A stretch of 64,000 nt of DNA, taken from Candidatus Saccharibacteria bacterium UBA5148. Lineage in GTDB: Bacteria; Patescibacteriota; Saccharimonadia; Saccharimonadales; UBA4665. Location: contig DHXU01000007.1 of NCBI GenBank assembly GCA_002413835.1, positions 66,174-130,173 of the forward strand. The letters are read 5' to 3'. Below are positions 16,690-24,594 of this stretch, one piece after another. Numbering within the stretch: position 1 is the stretch's first letter; every line of letters starts with the position of its first letter. A model generated the notes under the pieces. That model ran no database searches, had not been told where the DNA came from, and saw only the letters and a program-made list of their open reading frames with translations. Position numbers and translations under genes: made by a program.

Positions 16690-17265
16690 ATGGCATCAAA
16701 TCGTCACCTCGGCCGCATTATTGCCCTCCAAACTCTGTATGAAGAGGAGTTTCGTCGTGATGCCGCCGATACTGACTTCAACCTCGAAGATGTGCTGACG
16801 CGCAATATCGCGCGCTATTCCGAGATGGTTGATGATGTCGCTTTTATCCGTAACCTGGTCAATGGCGTTATTGCATATACGCCAGAACTCGATGCTACGC
16901 TGCAGCCGATAGCGCCTGAGTGGCCTATCGACCAGATCGCCCGTATGGACCGCATCGTACTGCGCATCGGGCTCTACGAGCTGCTTCATGCCCGTGACGT
17001 CCCACCGAAGGTGGTTATCAACGAAGCTGTCGAACTTGCCAAAGCTTTTGGCGGCGAGAATTCCAGTAAATTTATCAACGGTGTACTAGGTACAGTGCTT
17101 CGGCAACGCCCGGAAACTGAGAATGTTGAGACTGCTTCGGCAACGAAGCCTAAGTCAGCAGCCCCTAAGACGGCCAAGTCTAAACCGGCAGATACCTCCA
17201 AAGCTTCTGATGACAAAAAATCAGACACTGCTTCAGACGCCCCGCATAAGGCCAAGGTAAATTGA
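16690..17265 (+). CDS. nusB: Transcription antitermination factor NusB with extended tail
   Basis: Residues 1-140 match NusB, an all-helical RNA-binding factor for rRNA antitermination. Motifs include ASNRHLGRIIALQTLYEEEF, FIRNLVNGV, IARMDRIVLRIGLYELL and VVINEAVELAKAFGGENSSKF-type sequence ending in NGVLG. About 50 further residues are a low-complexity Ala/Lys/Ser/Asp tail not found in most NusB proteins. A TATACT at 16621 may be its promoter. Its stop is one base before the ATG of the NUDIX gene, and RNase III follows, forming an RNA-processing operon. Confidence 0.92.
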   Translation: MASNRHLGRIIALQTLYEEEFRRDAADTDFNLEDVLTRNIARYSEMVDDVAFIRNLVNGVIAYTPELDATLQPIAPEWPIDQIARMDRIVLRIGLYELLHARDVPPKVVINEAVELAKAFGGENSSKFINGVLGTVLRQRPETENVETASATKPKSAAPKTAKSKPADTSKASDDKKSDTASDAPHKAKVN

Positions 17266-17266
17266 C

Positions 17267-17902
17267 ATGGCAGACAGCCCACCACGCGACCACGACCACG
17301 GCGTCCCGCGACCACCACACGAAGGTGGTAACACTCATGGACAAGTTCCCAGAGCAGATACCCGCAGGGATGGTGATACCCGGAGAGACCGCAGCTTGTT
17401 CGGCAAGCGACCAGGACCGATTCAGGGTATCAGGGATTTTGTGGCCAAGCGCCGTCCGTCGATCGATGAGGTAGTCCGCGAAACGACATCGGGCGGCATC
17501 GTCTTCCGTCATAACGACACAACTCAGAAGGTTGAGATATTACTGATCCAGGATGCCAAAAATCGCTGGACGATTCCGAAAGGCCACGTCGAAGAGGGTG
17601 AGGAACCGAAGCAGACGGCTGAGCGCGAGATTCGCGAAGAAACCGGGCTGCAGGAGATGAAAGTATACAACTGGCTCGGCAAAGTTAATTTCCGCTACCG
17701 CCGGACACATACGCTGGTACTTATGACCATGCACATCTACCTCGTCAAAGGCCTGGGCGACACCAACCAGCTGCAGGGTGAAGATTGGCTGACAGATATC
17801 AAATGGCTTCCGGCCTCCGAGGCTGTCGACAAGATAGCTTACGACGACATCGGCAAACTTATCCTGATTGGCATGAAGAAGATCCGCGACCAGAAACTTT
17901 AG
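17267..17902 (+). CDS. NUDIX hydrolase, Ap4A-hydrolase-like
   Basis: This 211-residue protein has a charged disordered N-terminus of about 65 residues (His/Asp/Pro-rich) followed by a NUDIX domain. The box is intact: GHVEEGEEPKQTAEREIREE then TGL, preceded by WTIPKGH, a pattern common in dinucleoside polyphosphate hydrolases. It would remove Ap4A or a damaged nucleotide. It starts one base after nusB ends and lies upstream of RNase III, so it is co-transcribed with RNA-processing genes. Confidence 0.88.
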   Translation: MADSPPRDHDHGVPRPPHEGGNTHGQVPRADTRRDGDTRRDRSLFGKRPGPIQGIRDFVAKRRPSIDEVVRETTSGGIVFRHNDTTQKVEILLIQDAKNRWTIPKGHVEEGEEPKQTAEREIREETGLQEMKVYNWLGKVNFRYRRTHTLVLMTMHIYLVKGLGDTNQLQGEDWLTDIKWLPASEAVDKIAYDDIGKLILIGMKKIRDQKL

Positions 17903-17944
17903 ACACTTAAGTACTATAGAGACAGAACTACAGAGACACTATCC

Positions 17945-18643
17945 ATGGACTACACCCCTTATCACAATTTTGCGACCAATACGCTCGGCGTTAGCTTCAA
18001 GGACATTGAGATTCTTATTACTGCCTTCACGCACCGGTCGTACGTCAATGAACACAAGAAGACCGTCAGCGTCCACAACGAACGCCTGGAATTCCTCGGT
18101 GATGCCGTCCTGGAACTGGTCGTTACCAAGTATCTGTACTGTAATTTTCCTGACCCGGAAGGCATCCTGACTAACTGGCGCAGCGCCCTTGTCCGGACTG
18201 AAAGCATCGGTGCGGCCGCTGCCAAACATGGCTATGAGCCGCTACTACGTCTCAGCCGCGGTGAGAAACGGGGCAGTGATCGGGCGCGGGAACAGATCCT
18301 GGCTAACAGCTTCGAAGCCGTCATCGGCGCGCTCTATCTTGATCAGGGCTATGATGCTGCAGAGAAATGGATTACTGCGACTATCCTCAGTACCTTCCAG
18401 GATATCCTGACCAGCGGTTCGTGGATGGATCCGAAGTCCCACCTGCAGGAAGTTGTCCAAAGCCGTGAAGGCTTCACACCTGTCTACAAGGTACTTGAAG
18501 AAATCGGTCCGGACCACGACAAGATGTTTACGGTCGGTATTTTCGTCAATAATGTCCTGCGCGGCAGCGGCACCGGCCCCAGCAAGCAGGCCGGCCAGCA
18601 GAAGGCTGCTGAGGCAGCGCTGGCATATTATGCCCAAGCGTAA
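17945..18643 (+). CDS. rnc: Ribonuclease III
   Basis: This 232-residue double-strand-specific endoribonuclease matures rRNA. The signature is NERLEFLGDAVLELVVTKYL near residues 40-60, and the second metal site lies in ANSFEAVIGALYLDQGY. A double-stranded RNA binding domain follows from about residue 160 (PKSHLQEVVQ ... GSGTGPSKQAGQQKAAEAAL). Length is normal. It is the third gene of the nusB-NUDIX-rnc run. Processing of rRNA by both NusB-dependent transcription and RNase III explains the pairing. Confidence 0.96.
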   Translation: MDYTPYHNFATNTLGVSFKDIEILITAFTHRSYVNEHKKTVSVHNERLEFLGDAVLELVVTKYLYCNFPDPEGILTNWRSALVRTESIGAAAAKHGYEPLLRLSRGEKRGSDRAREQILANSFEAVIGALYLDQGYDAAEKWITATILSTFQDILTSGSWMDPKSHLQEVVQSREGFTPVYKVLEEIGPDHDKMFTVGIFVNNVLRGSGTGPSKQAGQQKAAEAALAYYAQA

Positions 18644-18652
18644 CATCTCAGG

Positions 18653-18681
18653 TTGACAACAGAGGCCGCAATCTGTAAAAT
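18653..18681 (+). promoter_or_regulatory. Canonical sigma-70-type promoter of rpsP
   Basis: TTGACA (18653-18658) and TAAAAT (18676-18681) are separated by exactly 17 bases. The predicted start, near 18688, gives a leader of about 70 bases before the bS16 gene, in contrast to the leaderless genes. Confidence 0.75.
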
Positions 18682-18760
18682 AGTCTGGAATACCTTAGTA
18701 AAGTGTTAAGTCTCATAATGTTGAACATTTTGAGTCAGGAAAGAGAGAAGTCAGACTTTT

Positions 18761-19123
18761 ATGCTATCAATCCGTATGCAACGTACCGGTCGTAAAGGAC
18801 ATGCAATGTTCCGCCTTGTCGTACAAGAATCACGTTATACTCCGACCAGCGGCAAAGTCGTTGCGCAGCTTGGAAGCTTCGATCCACACAACAAGACCGC
18901 AAAGGTTGATAGCGAAAAGGCATCCTTCTACCTGAGCCACGGCGCCCAGCCATCAGGCCGCGCCGCACTTTTACTACAAAAAGAAGGCGTCGAACTTCCA
19001 AAGTGGGTGAAGATTTCCAGCGCCAAGAGCCGTACTACCCGTCATCCTGAGAAACTTCGTAGCAATCAGCCAGCCGCTGAACCTGAAGTTGCAGAAGCGG
19101 AAGCCCCTTCGACTGAGTCGTAA
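18761..19123 (+). CDS. rpsP: Small ribosomal subunit protein bS16 with acidic tail
   Basis: This 120-residue protein starts MLSIRMQRTGRKGHAMFRLV, the bS16 hallmark, with VAQLGSFDPHNK and a GAQPSGRAALLL block. The first 85 residues are the ribosomal protein. The last 25 or so are a Pro/Glu/Ala-rich acidic tail, similar in style to tails on NusB and KhpA in this window. GAGAGAAG precedes the start. A terminator follows at 19174. Confidence 0.95.
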   Translation: MLSIRMQRTGRKGHAMFRLVVQESRYTPTSGKVVAQLGSFDPHNKTAKVDSEKASFYLSHGAQPSGRAALLLQKEGVELPKWVKISSAKSRTTRHPEKLRSNQPAAEPEVAEAEAPSTES

Positions 19124-19173
19124 GCTTTTTGGGACAGAAGTATACCAGATTGTACAACAGCCCGTCTATGAAC

Positions 19174-19203
19174 TGCCCGACATCTATAAGTCGGGCATTT
19201 TGT
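19174..19203 (+). terminator. Terminator after rpsP
   Basis: TGCCCGAC and GTCGGGCA form an eight-pair stem with an eight-base loop, followed by TTTTGTTAT. The khpA gene therefore probably has its own promoter or is reached by read-through. Confidence 0.85.
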
Positions 19204-19248
19204 TATACTAATACCTATACTACCTAACCTGTGAAGAGGAGACCGTTC

Positions 19249-19749
19249 ATGAATAACAGTATTGACCAGCAGTTTGTTGAGTTCATCGTACAATCATTAG
19301 TCAGTAATCCGGATGCCGTCCAAGTCGAACGGCGTATCGACGAGAAGGGTGTGCTGCTCGAACTGACCGTGGACCCTGAGGACCTGGGCCGCGTCATCGG
19401 CAAGCGCGGAGCGACCGCTCAGAGTATCCGTACGTTGCTGCGGGCGCTTGGTACCAAGAACGATGCCCGTTACAATCTGAAGATCGTTGACAACGGTGTC
19501 GGTGGCCATGGTAGATCGGATGACGATGATAGCCATAGCCACGACGACTCTAACAGCCACAGCCGCGACGACAATACCACAGCTGCCTCAGACGATAACA
19601 CTGACACGGCAAGTGCCAGTACGACACGCCCGCTTGATGATGACCTGGACGAAGTAGACACCAGCAAATCGACATATGACGTGGCGGAAAGCGATGTCGT
19701 TGCCAAGACCCGTAAGGAACTCGAGGCGTACGACGATTTAGACGTCTAG
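19249..19749 (+). CDS. khpA: KH-domain RNA-binding protein KhpA with long disordered tail
   Basis: Residues 1-80 are a KH domain of KhpA type: LVSNPDAVQVERR, LTVDPEDLGRVIGKRG (GKRG is the RNA-binding GxxG loop) and IRTLLRALGTK. Usual KhpA proteins stop near 80 residues. This one has another 85 or so, rich in Asp, Ser and His, with repeats such as DDSHSHDDSNSHSRDD. The start at 19249 follows AGAGGAG. The GTG at 19231 is upstream of that site. It lies in the conserved rpsP-khpA-trmD order seen in many bacteria, interrupted here by a small convergent gene. Confidence 0.9.
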   Translation: MNNSIDQQFVEFIVQSLVSNPDAVQVERRIDEKGVLLELTVDPEDLGRVIGKRGATAQSIRTLLRALGTKNDARYNLKIVDNGVGGHGRSDDDDSHSHDDSNSHSRDDNTTAASDDNTDTASASTTRPLDDDLDEVDTSKSTYDVAESDVVAKTRKELEAYDDLDV

Positions 19750-19847
19750 GCACTAAGTAGTTGCAGTGTATAACCAAGTCGGTTATACTTACATCGAGTC
19801 GCAAAAACGGCTTCTATATTTCGAAATAACTATCGGAATCAAAATAA

Positions 19848-19891
19848 AAAGCTCTGCGAGCCATTTGTCGTCAAACATAAATGGGAGCTTT
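19848..19891. terminator. Hairpin after khpA
   Basis: AAAGCTC/GAGCTTT and CCATTT/AAATGG form a bulged stem. It is likely part of a double terminator together with the hairpin at 19899. Confidence 0.5.
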
Positions 19892-19898
19892 ATGTGAC

Positions 19899-19942
19899 AA
19901 AAAGAGCCACCCGGCAAGTAACATGCTGGTGTGGTTCTTTTT
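19899..19942. terminator. Bidirectional terminator
   Basis: AAAAAGAGCCAC pairs with GTGGTTCTTTTT, with an inner CCGGCA/TGCTGG stem. T runs follow on both strands, so it can stop khpA transcription from the left and the small minus-strand gene from the right. Confidence 0.85.
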
Positions 19943-19966
19943 GGTTGACTCCCGTATCTACTGGAG

Positions 19967-20215
19967 CTAGTCTAGACGCTCTGTCCGGATCTGTGTGTAT
20001 CTCTCGGCAACCAGGCTGGCACGACGCCTGGCAATTATTTGTGCGGGGGTCAGGGAAGCTACGCGAAATAGGATTGCATCGTGCTTCGACCAGTCAAAGC
20101 ACGGCTCAGCGTCTGGGATACTGCAGCTGACTGCTGAGCCGGCTGCCAACTGCGGTGGAGTGCTGCGATCTGACGCAGTTGGCGCAGTCACGATGACAGA
20201 ATCATTATTTTCCAT
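19967..20215 (-). CDS. Small hypothetical protein
   Basis: This 82-residue protein contains two cysteines (SCSIPDAEPCF) and a helical C-terminal half (ASLTPAQIIARRRASLVAERY). It starts at an ATG with a TATTTT hexamer seven bases upstream and no binding site, so it may be leaderless. It is divergent from trmD and ends before a bidirectional terminator, which supports expression. No family is recognised. Confidence 0.5.
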   Translation of the reverse strand: MENNDSVIVTAPTASDRSTPPQLAAGSAVSCSIPDAEPCFDWSKHDAILFRVASLTPAQIIARRRASLVAERYTQIRTERLD

Positions 20216-20244
20216 AATCTTAAAAATATGTTAACATAATAATT

Positions 20245-20886
20245 ATGAAAATACAAATCATCAGCTTGTTTCCGGAGATGTTTGAAGCAGTCTTCGCGAC
20301 AAGTATGCTCTGGAAAGCCAGTGAACGGGGCATCGTCGAATATTCGATGATTAACCTGCGCGACTATGGCCTTGGCCCGCGCCGCCAGGTCGATGATACG
20401 CCGTATGGCGGCGGTGACGGCATGCTGCTGAAGCCTGAACCATTGGTGGCAGCCATCGAATATGCCAAATCCCAGGACCCATCAGCTGTTGTTTTATTGC
20501 CGACACCGCGTGGGACCACTTATAAGCAGTCAGACGCCAAGCAACTGGCGGCCGACAAGAACGGCTTGATTATCATCTGCCCGCGCTACGAGGGCTATGA
20601 CGAACGCGTTACAGCATGGGTTGACCGTCAATATTGTATCGGCAATTACGTGCTGACCGGTGGTGAGCTGCCGGCGATGATTATCGTTGATTCAGTCGTG
20701 CGTCTGCTACCCGGCGTATTGGGCGGTGAAACCAGCACCGAAATCGAATCGTTTCAGGATGATGATGTCAGCATCGAATTTCCGCAGTACACCCGTCCGG
20801 CTGAATTCCAGGGCATGAAAGTGCCGGATGTTCTGTTGAACGGTCATCACGCCGAAATTTTGAAGTGGCGTAATAATACGCCGTAA
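20245..20886 (+). CDS. trmD: tRNA (guanine-N1-)-methyltransferase TrmD
   Basis: This SPOUT-family enzyme methylates G37 of tRNAs using S-adenosylmethionine. It has MKIQIISLFPEMF at the start, DDTPYGGGDGMLLKPEP, the trefoil-knot strings CPRYEGYDERV and YCIGNYVLTGGELPAMII, and SIEFPQYTRPAEFQGMKVPD at the C-terminal domain. At 213 residues it is slightly short but complete. The ATG has no Shine-Dalgarno sequence. TAACAT lies seven bases upstream, fitting the leaderless pattern. Confidence 0.96.
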   Translation: MKIQIISLFPEMFEAVFATSMLWKASERGIVEYSMINLRDYGLGPRRQVDDTPYGGGDGMLLKPEPLVAAIEYAKSQDPSAVVLLPTPRGTTYKQSDAKQLAADKNGLIIICPRYEGYDERVTAWVDRQYCIGNYVLTGGELPAMIIVDSVVRLLPGVLGGETSTEIESFQDDDVSIEFPQYTRPAEFQGMKVPDVLLNGHHAEILKWRNNTP

Positions 20887-20899
20887 TAGCAGCCCCGGA

Positions 20900-21808
20900 T
20901 CAGGCGGCTAGCCGGTATTGGTCGTAAAGATAGAGCTGGTAGGTATCATCCACGAGCTTCGTGTAATTGGCAGGATCATCAGTCCATGAATGATAGAGGT
21001 CGGGTTCGTAATTAATCCTGAAGGTCGCCGCATCTTCTGGTCGTTCCAGCGTTGATAATGACTGGACGTTGGCGGCGATTTGATCCGGCGGAGCAATAAA
21101 GGTCTTGCCCGGGAAGGTAGCGGCAATAGTCGTTTGTTGAAAGGCTGGTGCCGTCGCCAGATAGGCAAGTGTGTCCAGAGCCCGGGTCCCGCGCCAGGCG
21201 TTGGAGTATAGTGGTATCTCTCTGAATGCCCGGAACATTCCCTGGACGGCCGCTTGCTTGGCATACCACCAGTCTTCGGGAGCAGCCCGGAAGGGATGCT
21301 GATTTCGCTGGCTGGGCGGTTTTCTAAGTTCAGTACATACTTGATAGCCGGCCCAATTGCAGAGCCACCGCACTGTCCTGACGTTGCAGACGCCCGGCGT
21401 GTCAAAACCGCCGATTGCATTGACGCGGGCTTTTTCGGTGCGGGCAACCTCAAGCCCGTCAAAGAAGCCAGCCGATGCACCGACGAACAATGATGGCAGC
21501 TTGCTATGCGGGTCGAGCCTGTCCTCAACTTTGTCGATGAGTGCAGCCGTTTTACTGGCAGTCGCTGCATAGTTTGCCGGCTGGACGTCGCGCCGGGCTG
21601 CCAGGTCGATAAAAAATTTAGTACTCTTTCGACGCTCATAGGCAATGACTATCGCACTCGAATGCTCAGCGGCCCATTGGGCCCGGTAGGCGTGGAGACC
21701 CGGGAGCGGCCCGGTAGGCGACACGGTATCTCCGAAGATTTGTCCTGAGACAGCAATATGCGTCGGTTCTATTTTCGGTAGGAAAACCTTATACGGAATC
21801 TCGGGCAT
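20900..21808 (-). CDS. Protein of unknown function, possibly alpha/beta-hydrolase-like
   Basis: This 302-residue soluble protein contains SLFVGASAGFFDGLE, where GASAG resembles a nucleophile elbow. Other blocks include IAVSGQIFGDTVSPTGPLPG and IPLYSNAWRGTRALDTLAYL, and an HSW near the C-terminus could supply a histidine. The fold assignment is tentative. TATAAT lies eight bases before its ATG. It is divergent from, and shares a 75-base promoter region with, the nickel superoxide dismutase gene. Confidence 0.5.
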   Translation of the reverse strand: MPEIPYKVFLPKIEPTHIAVSGQIFGDTVSPTGPLPGLHAYRAQWAAEHSSAIVIAYERRKSTKFFIDLAARRDVQPANYAATASKTAALIDKVEDRLDPHSKLPSLFVGASAGFFDGLEVARTEKARVNAIGGFDTPGVCNVRTVRWLCNWAGYQVCTELRKPPSQRNQHPFRAAPEDWWYAKQAAVQGMFRAFREIPLYSNAWRGTRALDTLAYLATAPAFQQTTIAATFPGKTFIAPPDQIAANVQSLSTLERPEDAATFRINYEPDLYHSWTDDPANYTKLVDDTYQLYLYDQYRLAA

Positions 21809-21845
21809 GATAAGCGATTATACCAAAGATTCTGTCATATCGGAC

Positions 21846-21851
21846 TATAAT
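21846..21851 (+). promoter_or_regulatory. -10 box of the sodN operon
   Basis: TATAAT lies about 30 bases before the sodN ATG, which has a strong AAGGAGG. The sodN mRNA is thus leadered, while the divergent gene is near-leaderless. Confidence 0.5.
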
Positions 21852-21881
21852 ATTACGCAGTACTTAAGGAGGTCAAAACCT

Positions 21882-22268
21882 ATGAAATTATTTCCGCATA
21901 TCAAACCTGTCTATGCCCACTGTGACCTGCCATGCGGCGTCTATGATCCGGCGCAGGCTCGCATCGAGGCCCAGAGCGTCCTGGAAATTATGAAAAAATA
22001 CGACGGGCTCGATGAGCATAACAAACTGCGGGCTATCATCATCAAAGAGCAACGGGCCGAACTGGTCAAGAATCATCTCTGGGTGCTTTGGACAGACTAC
22101 TTTAAGCCGGTACATCTGGAAAAATATCCAGACCTGCACACTAAATTCTGGATGGCAACCAAGCAGGCTGGCGAATGTAAACATCACCTGGAACCAGAAG
22201 AAGGACAGAAATTGCTGGACATGATCGACGAGATCGCGGCCATCTTCTGGGAGACTAAGAAGGCGTAG
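21882..22268 (+). CDS. sodN: Nickel-type superoxide dismutase (SodN)
   Basis: The protein carries a 12-residue propeptide (MKLFPHIKPVYA) followed by HCDLPCGVYDPAQ, the nickel hook of Ni-SOD. There, His1, Cys2 and Cys6 bind nickel after the propeptide is removed. The rest is the four-helix bundle (ARIEAQSVLEIMKKY, KNHLWVLWTDYFKPVHLEKY). It converts superoxide to oxygen and peroxide. The start at 21882 is set by AAGGAGG. The longer upstream frame is not needed. The maturation protease gene follows two bases after the stop. No signal peptide is present. Ni-SOD is typical of Actinobacteria and cyanobacteria, so transfer is possible. Confidence 0.95.
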   Translation: MKLFPHIKPVYAHCDLPCGVYDPAQARIEAQSVLEIMKKYDGLDEHNKLRAIIIKEQRAELVKNHLWVLWTDYFKPVHLEKYPDLHTKFWMATKQAGECKHHLEPEEGQKLLDMIDEIAAIFWETKKA

Positions 22269-22270
22269 CT

Positions 22271-22594
22271 ATGACTATCATGCCGAAGCCGCTGCTTATC
22301 CGGCGCGTGCAAGGTGATAGTATGCTGCCGACACTCCGTGGCGGCCGGATCGTGGTTGCTTCAGGGCTGGCGCGGCACTACGTGCCTGGCGATGTGGTGA
22401 TTGTACTGCATGGCGGCCTGGAAAAGATCAAGCGTATTACGGATGTACGGATATACAATAATCGGCATGAGGTATTTGTGTGTGGAGATAATCCGGGCAG
22501 TAGTACCGATGGCCGTCAGTTCGGCTGGCTGCCGCTGCAAACTGTAAAAGGGAGGGTCATATGGCCAACAAGCCAGAACTTAAGCCAAAGATAG
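22271..22594 (+). CDS. sodX: Nickel superoxide dismutase maturation protease (SodX)
   Basis: This 107-residue protein of the S24/S26 signal-peptidase-like family has serine in RVQGDSMLPTL and general-base lysine in EKIKRI, plus PGDVVIV and VCGDNPGSSTDGRQFG. It removes the SodN propeptide so the new N-terminal His can bind nickel. It has no membrane anchor, unlike LepB. It lies directly after sodN and overlaps the start of the PIG-L gene by 34 bases. Confidence 0.93.
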   Translation: MTIMPKPLLIRRVQGDSMLPTLRGGRIVVASGLARHYVPGDVVIVLHGGLEKIKRITDVRIYNNRHEVFVCGDNPGSSTDGRQFGWLPLQTVKGRVIWPTSQNLSQR

Positions 22595-23286
22595 CGCTCG
22601 GCATCGCGGCGCACCCTGATGATCTTGACTATGGCATGTCCGGGACGGTTGCCAAGTGGGCCGCCGAAGGCACCGATGTCTACTACCTGATCCTGACGAA
22701 CGGCAATAAGGGCAGTGCCGACAGGTCGATCAGCCCGGCAGCGTTGACGGCTACTCGCCGGGCCGAGCAGCAGGCTGCCGCCAAGGTACTGGGTGTCAAA
22801 GATGTCCTTTTCTGCGACTATGACGATGGAATGCTGGAAGTCACCATGGATGTCAAAAGGGATATCGCTCGAATTATACGCACCGTTCGTCCCGAAGTCG
22901 TCATGACCATGGACCCGAGTGTGCTCTATTCGGCTGACCAGGGATTTATCAACCATCCGGATCACCGGGCAGCCGGCCAGGCGACGCTGGATGCTGTATT
23001 TCCGCTGGCCCGCGACTACATGAGTTTTCCAGAATTACTACGTGACGAGGGCCTGGAACCGCACAATGTTTCCACGCTGCTACTACTCAACTTCAACCTG
23101 CACAACTATGTCGTAAATATTTCGGATACCATTGAACAAAAGATGACAGCTTTAGCTGCCCACACCAGCCAGATGCCTGATCTGCCGGCTACTCAGGCCC
23201 GGATGCGCCAGCGCGCGGCGCTTGCCGGAACGGCGGCCGGAGCCGAATACGCTGAAGAATTTTTGCGCATCGATATTGCTGGCTAG
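22561..23286 (+). CDS. PIG-L/LmbE family zinc deacetylase
   Basis: This 241-residue protein has the family motif AAHPDDLDYGMSGTVAKW near the N-terminus and NHPDHRAAGQA later, giving the zinc ligands His, Asp and His. The family removes N-acetyl groups from glucosamine conjugates (MshB, Mca, BshB, PIG-L). A strong AAAGGGAGG precedes the ATG inside the end of sodX. Co-transcription with nickel SOD hints at a redox role such as thiol-cofactor metabolism, but the substrate cannot be read from sequence. Confidence 0.9.
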   Translation: MANKPELKPKIALGIAAHPDDLDYGMSGTVAKWAAEGTDVYYLILTNGNKGSADRSISPAALTATRRAEQQAAAKVLGVKDVLFCDYDDGMLEVTMDVKRDIARIIRTVRPEVVMTMDPSVLYSADQGFINHPDHRAAGQATLDAVFPLARDYMSFPELLRDEGLEPHNVSTLLLLNFNLHNYVVNISDTIEQKMTALAAHTSQMPDLPATQARMRQRAALAGTAAGAEYAEEFLRIDIAG

Positions 23287-23753
23287 CCCGCGGGGTACTA
23301 CGTGCGCCCCTGAAATTAATGATTAAATATCTTAAATGGTATGCGAAATAATTCGCTGTGCACTTTTCCGGCCTATCGTACTATAAGGGTATCCTCGTAA
23401 GACCAGATGCGCATATAGTTAACACTGATCTTAATGCAAGGAGACACTCATCAGTTAGTTCGAAGGGAGGAGGGTATAAGCGTAATGATTAATCGAAATG
23501 ACGCCAGAACGTTTGTACGCTTGCAGCGGAAGAATCTTAAAGCCAGGCTGTGTAGATTTTATACCAGTACTCTCGATGCAAAGGCCGCCCGCACCTACAC
23601 GGATGACATTGATGTGTGCCGCGGTGCAAATCGGCGGTTTGGGTATTATCACCATTCAGGCCGACCGGGACTCAGGGACGATGACCGCAGTAGTGCATTC
23701 ATCACGATGCTGAGAGTGTAGCAGAATAACTATATTCATAAGGAGGATTACAC
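23287..23753. other. Long intergenic region with a weak small frame
   Basis: A possible 79-codon frame at 23485-23721 (MINRNDARTFVRLQRKN...) follows GGGAGGAGGG by ten bases, but its composition is Arg-rich and irregular. A TATAAG-like box lies near 23380, and an AAGGAG near 23440 precedes only a two-codon frame. The region may hold a small protein, an RNA, or nothing. I cannot decide. Confidence 0.35.
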
Positions 23754-24020
23754 ATGAACCTATTAGTATTTATTATCTTTGGTGCAATTGTTGGATGGAT
23801 CGCTTCGATGATCACTCATCGTAATGGTGAACAAGGTGCAATTGGCAACATAGTCGTTGGTATTCTGGGTGCATTCCTCGGTGGCTTCATCATGAGCACT
23901 ATCGGTGGAACCGGTGTTAGCGGCTTCAACATCCGTAGCTTCCTGGTAGCCCTGATGGGTGCTGTCATCCTGCTCTTCCTGTACAACGCAGTTCGCCGCG
24001 GTGCTCACCACACTGCCTAG
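23754..24020 (+). CDS. GlsB/YeaQ/YmgE family small membrane protein
   Basis: This 88-residue, three-helix protein has the glycine-zipper pattern of the transglycosylase-associated or GlsB family: FGAIVGWIASMITH, GAIGNIVVGILGAFLGGFIM and FLVALMGAVILLFLYN. Members are stress-induced inner-membrane proteins of unclear role. AAGGAGG precedes the ATG, and a perfect terminator follows. Confidence 0.92.
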   Translation: MNLLVFIIFGAIVGWIASMITHRNGEQGAIGNIVVGILGAFLGGFIMSTIGGTGVSGFNIRSFLVALMGAVILLFLYNAVRRGAHHTA

Positions 24021-24038
24021 TAGCTGCTAGTCACACAT

Positions 24039-24074
24039 AAAATAAGCCCTGGCTTTAGTGCCAGGGCTTATTTT
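24039..24074. terminator. Strong bidirectional terminator
   Basis: A perfect 15-pair hairpin (AAAATAAGCCCTGGC and its complement, loop TTTAGT) has T runs on both strands. It separates the GlsB gene from the convergent response regulator. Confidence 0.93.
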
Positions 24075-24140
24075 ATGTATCGAAACAATAGGAACGAAAC
24101 TGTGCTGCAAGTAATCTTTGAGATTCTGCCACGCAGAGGA

Positions 24141-24509
24141 TTATAGATGGCGGGCGATGTGGTTCACGCGGGCTGCCAGTTCACGCGGAGATGTATTGGC
24201 CTTCAGGATGTAGCGGTGAGCTCCGAGCTTGCGCGCTTCTTCGACCTGTTCATCTTCGTTGAGGTTGCTGAGAATGATAATAGTCGTTTTGGAGGCCTTG
24301 CCCGGCTTATAATGTCGCAGGAACTCGAGGCCGTCCATCTTTGGCATCAACATGTCGAGAAGTATGAGATCAGGCGTGCTGACTTTGAGCTTCTCCAGGC
24401 CCTCTTCGCCGTTGAAGGCGGTAGTCACTTCATGGCCGTCTTTTTCTAGTATAAGCTTGTAGGCTTCATTCAGTGTTTCGTTGTCTTCAACGATCAAAAC
24501 TTTACTCAT
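24141..24509 (-). CDS. CheY-like single-domain response regulator
   Basis: The 122-residue receiver domain has the acidic pocket VEDNE, phospho-acceptor Asp in LILLDMLMPKMDGLEFL, Thr/Ser in TIIILSNLN and Lys in YILKANTSP. There is no output domain. The ATG at 24509 follows TACAAT by seven bases (leaderless). It is divergent from the histidine kinase gene and is closely related to the regulator at 25959. It probably signals by protein contact. Confidence 0.9.
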   Translation of the reverse strand: MSKVLIVEDNETLNEAYKLILEKDGHEVTTAFNGEEGLEKLKVSTPDLILLDMLMPKMDGLEFLRHYKPGKASKTTIIILSNLNEDEQVEEARKLGAHRYILKANTSPRELAARVNHIARHL

Positions 24510-24594
24510 ATGCAATATTGTATGCTATAGGGGGTAATATGTAAATCTCTGAGTGATTTCGGTGTATAGTGATAATTGTAAGGACCCTTGACAG

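Noticed and set aside
23485..23721. A 79-codon frame after GGGAGGAGGG
   Set aside because: The binding site is good but the sequence is irregular and Arg-rich with no family. It is listed only as part of an intergenic region.
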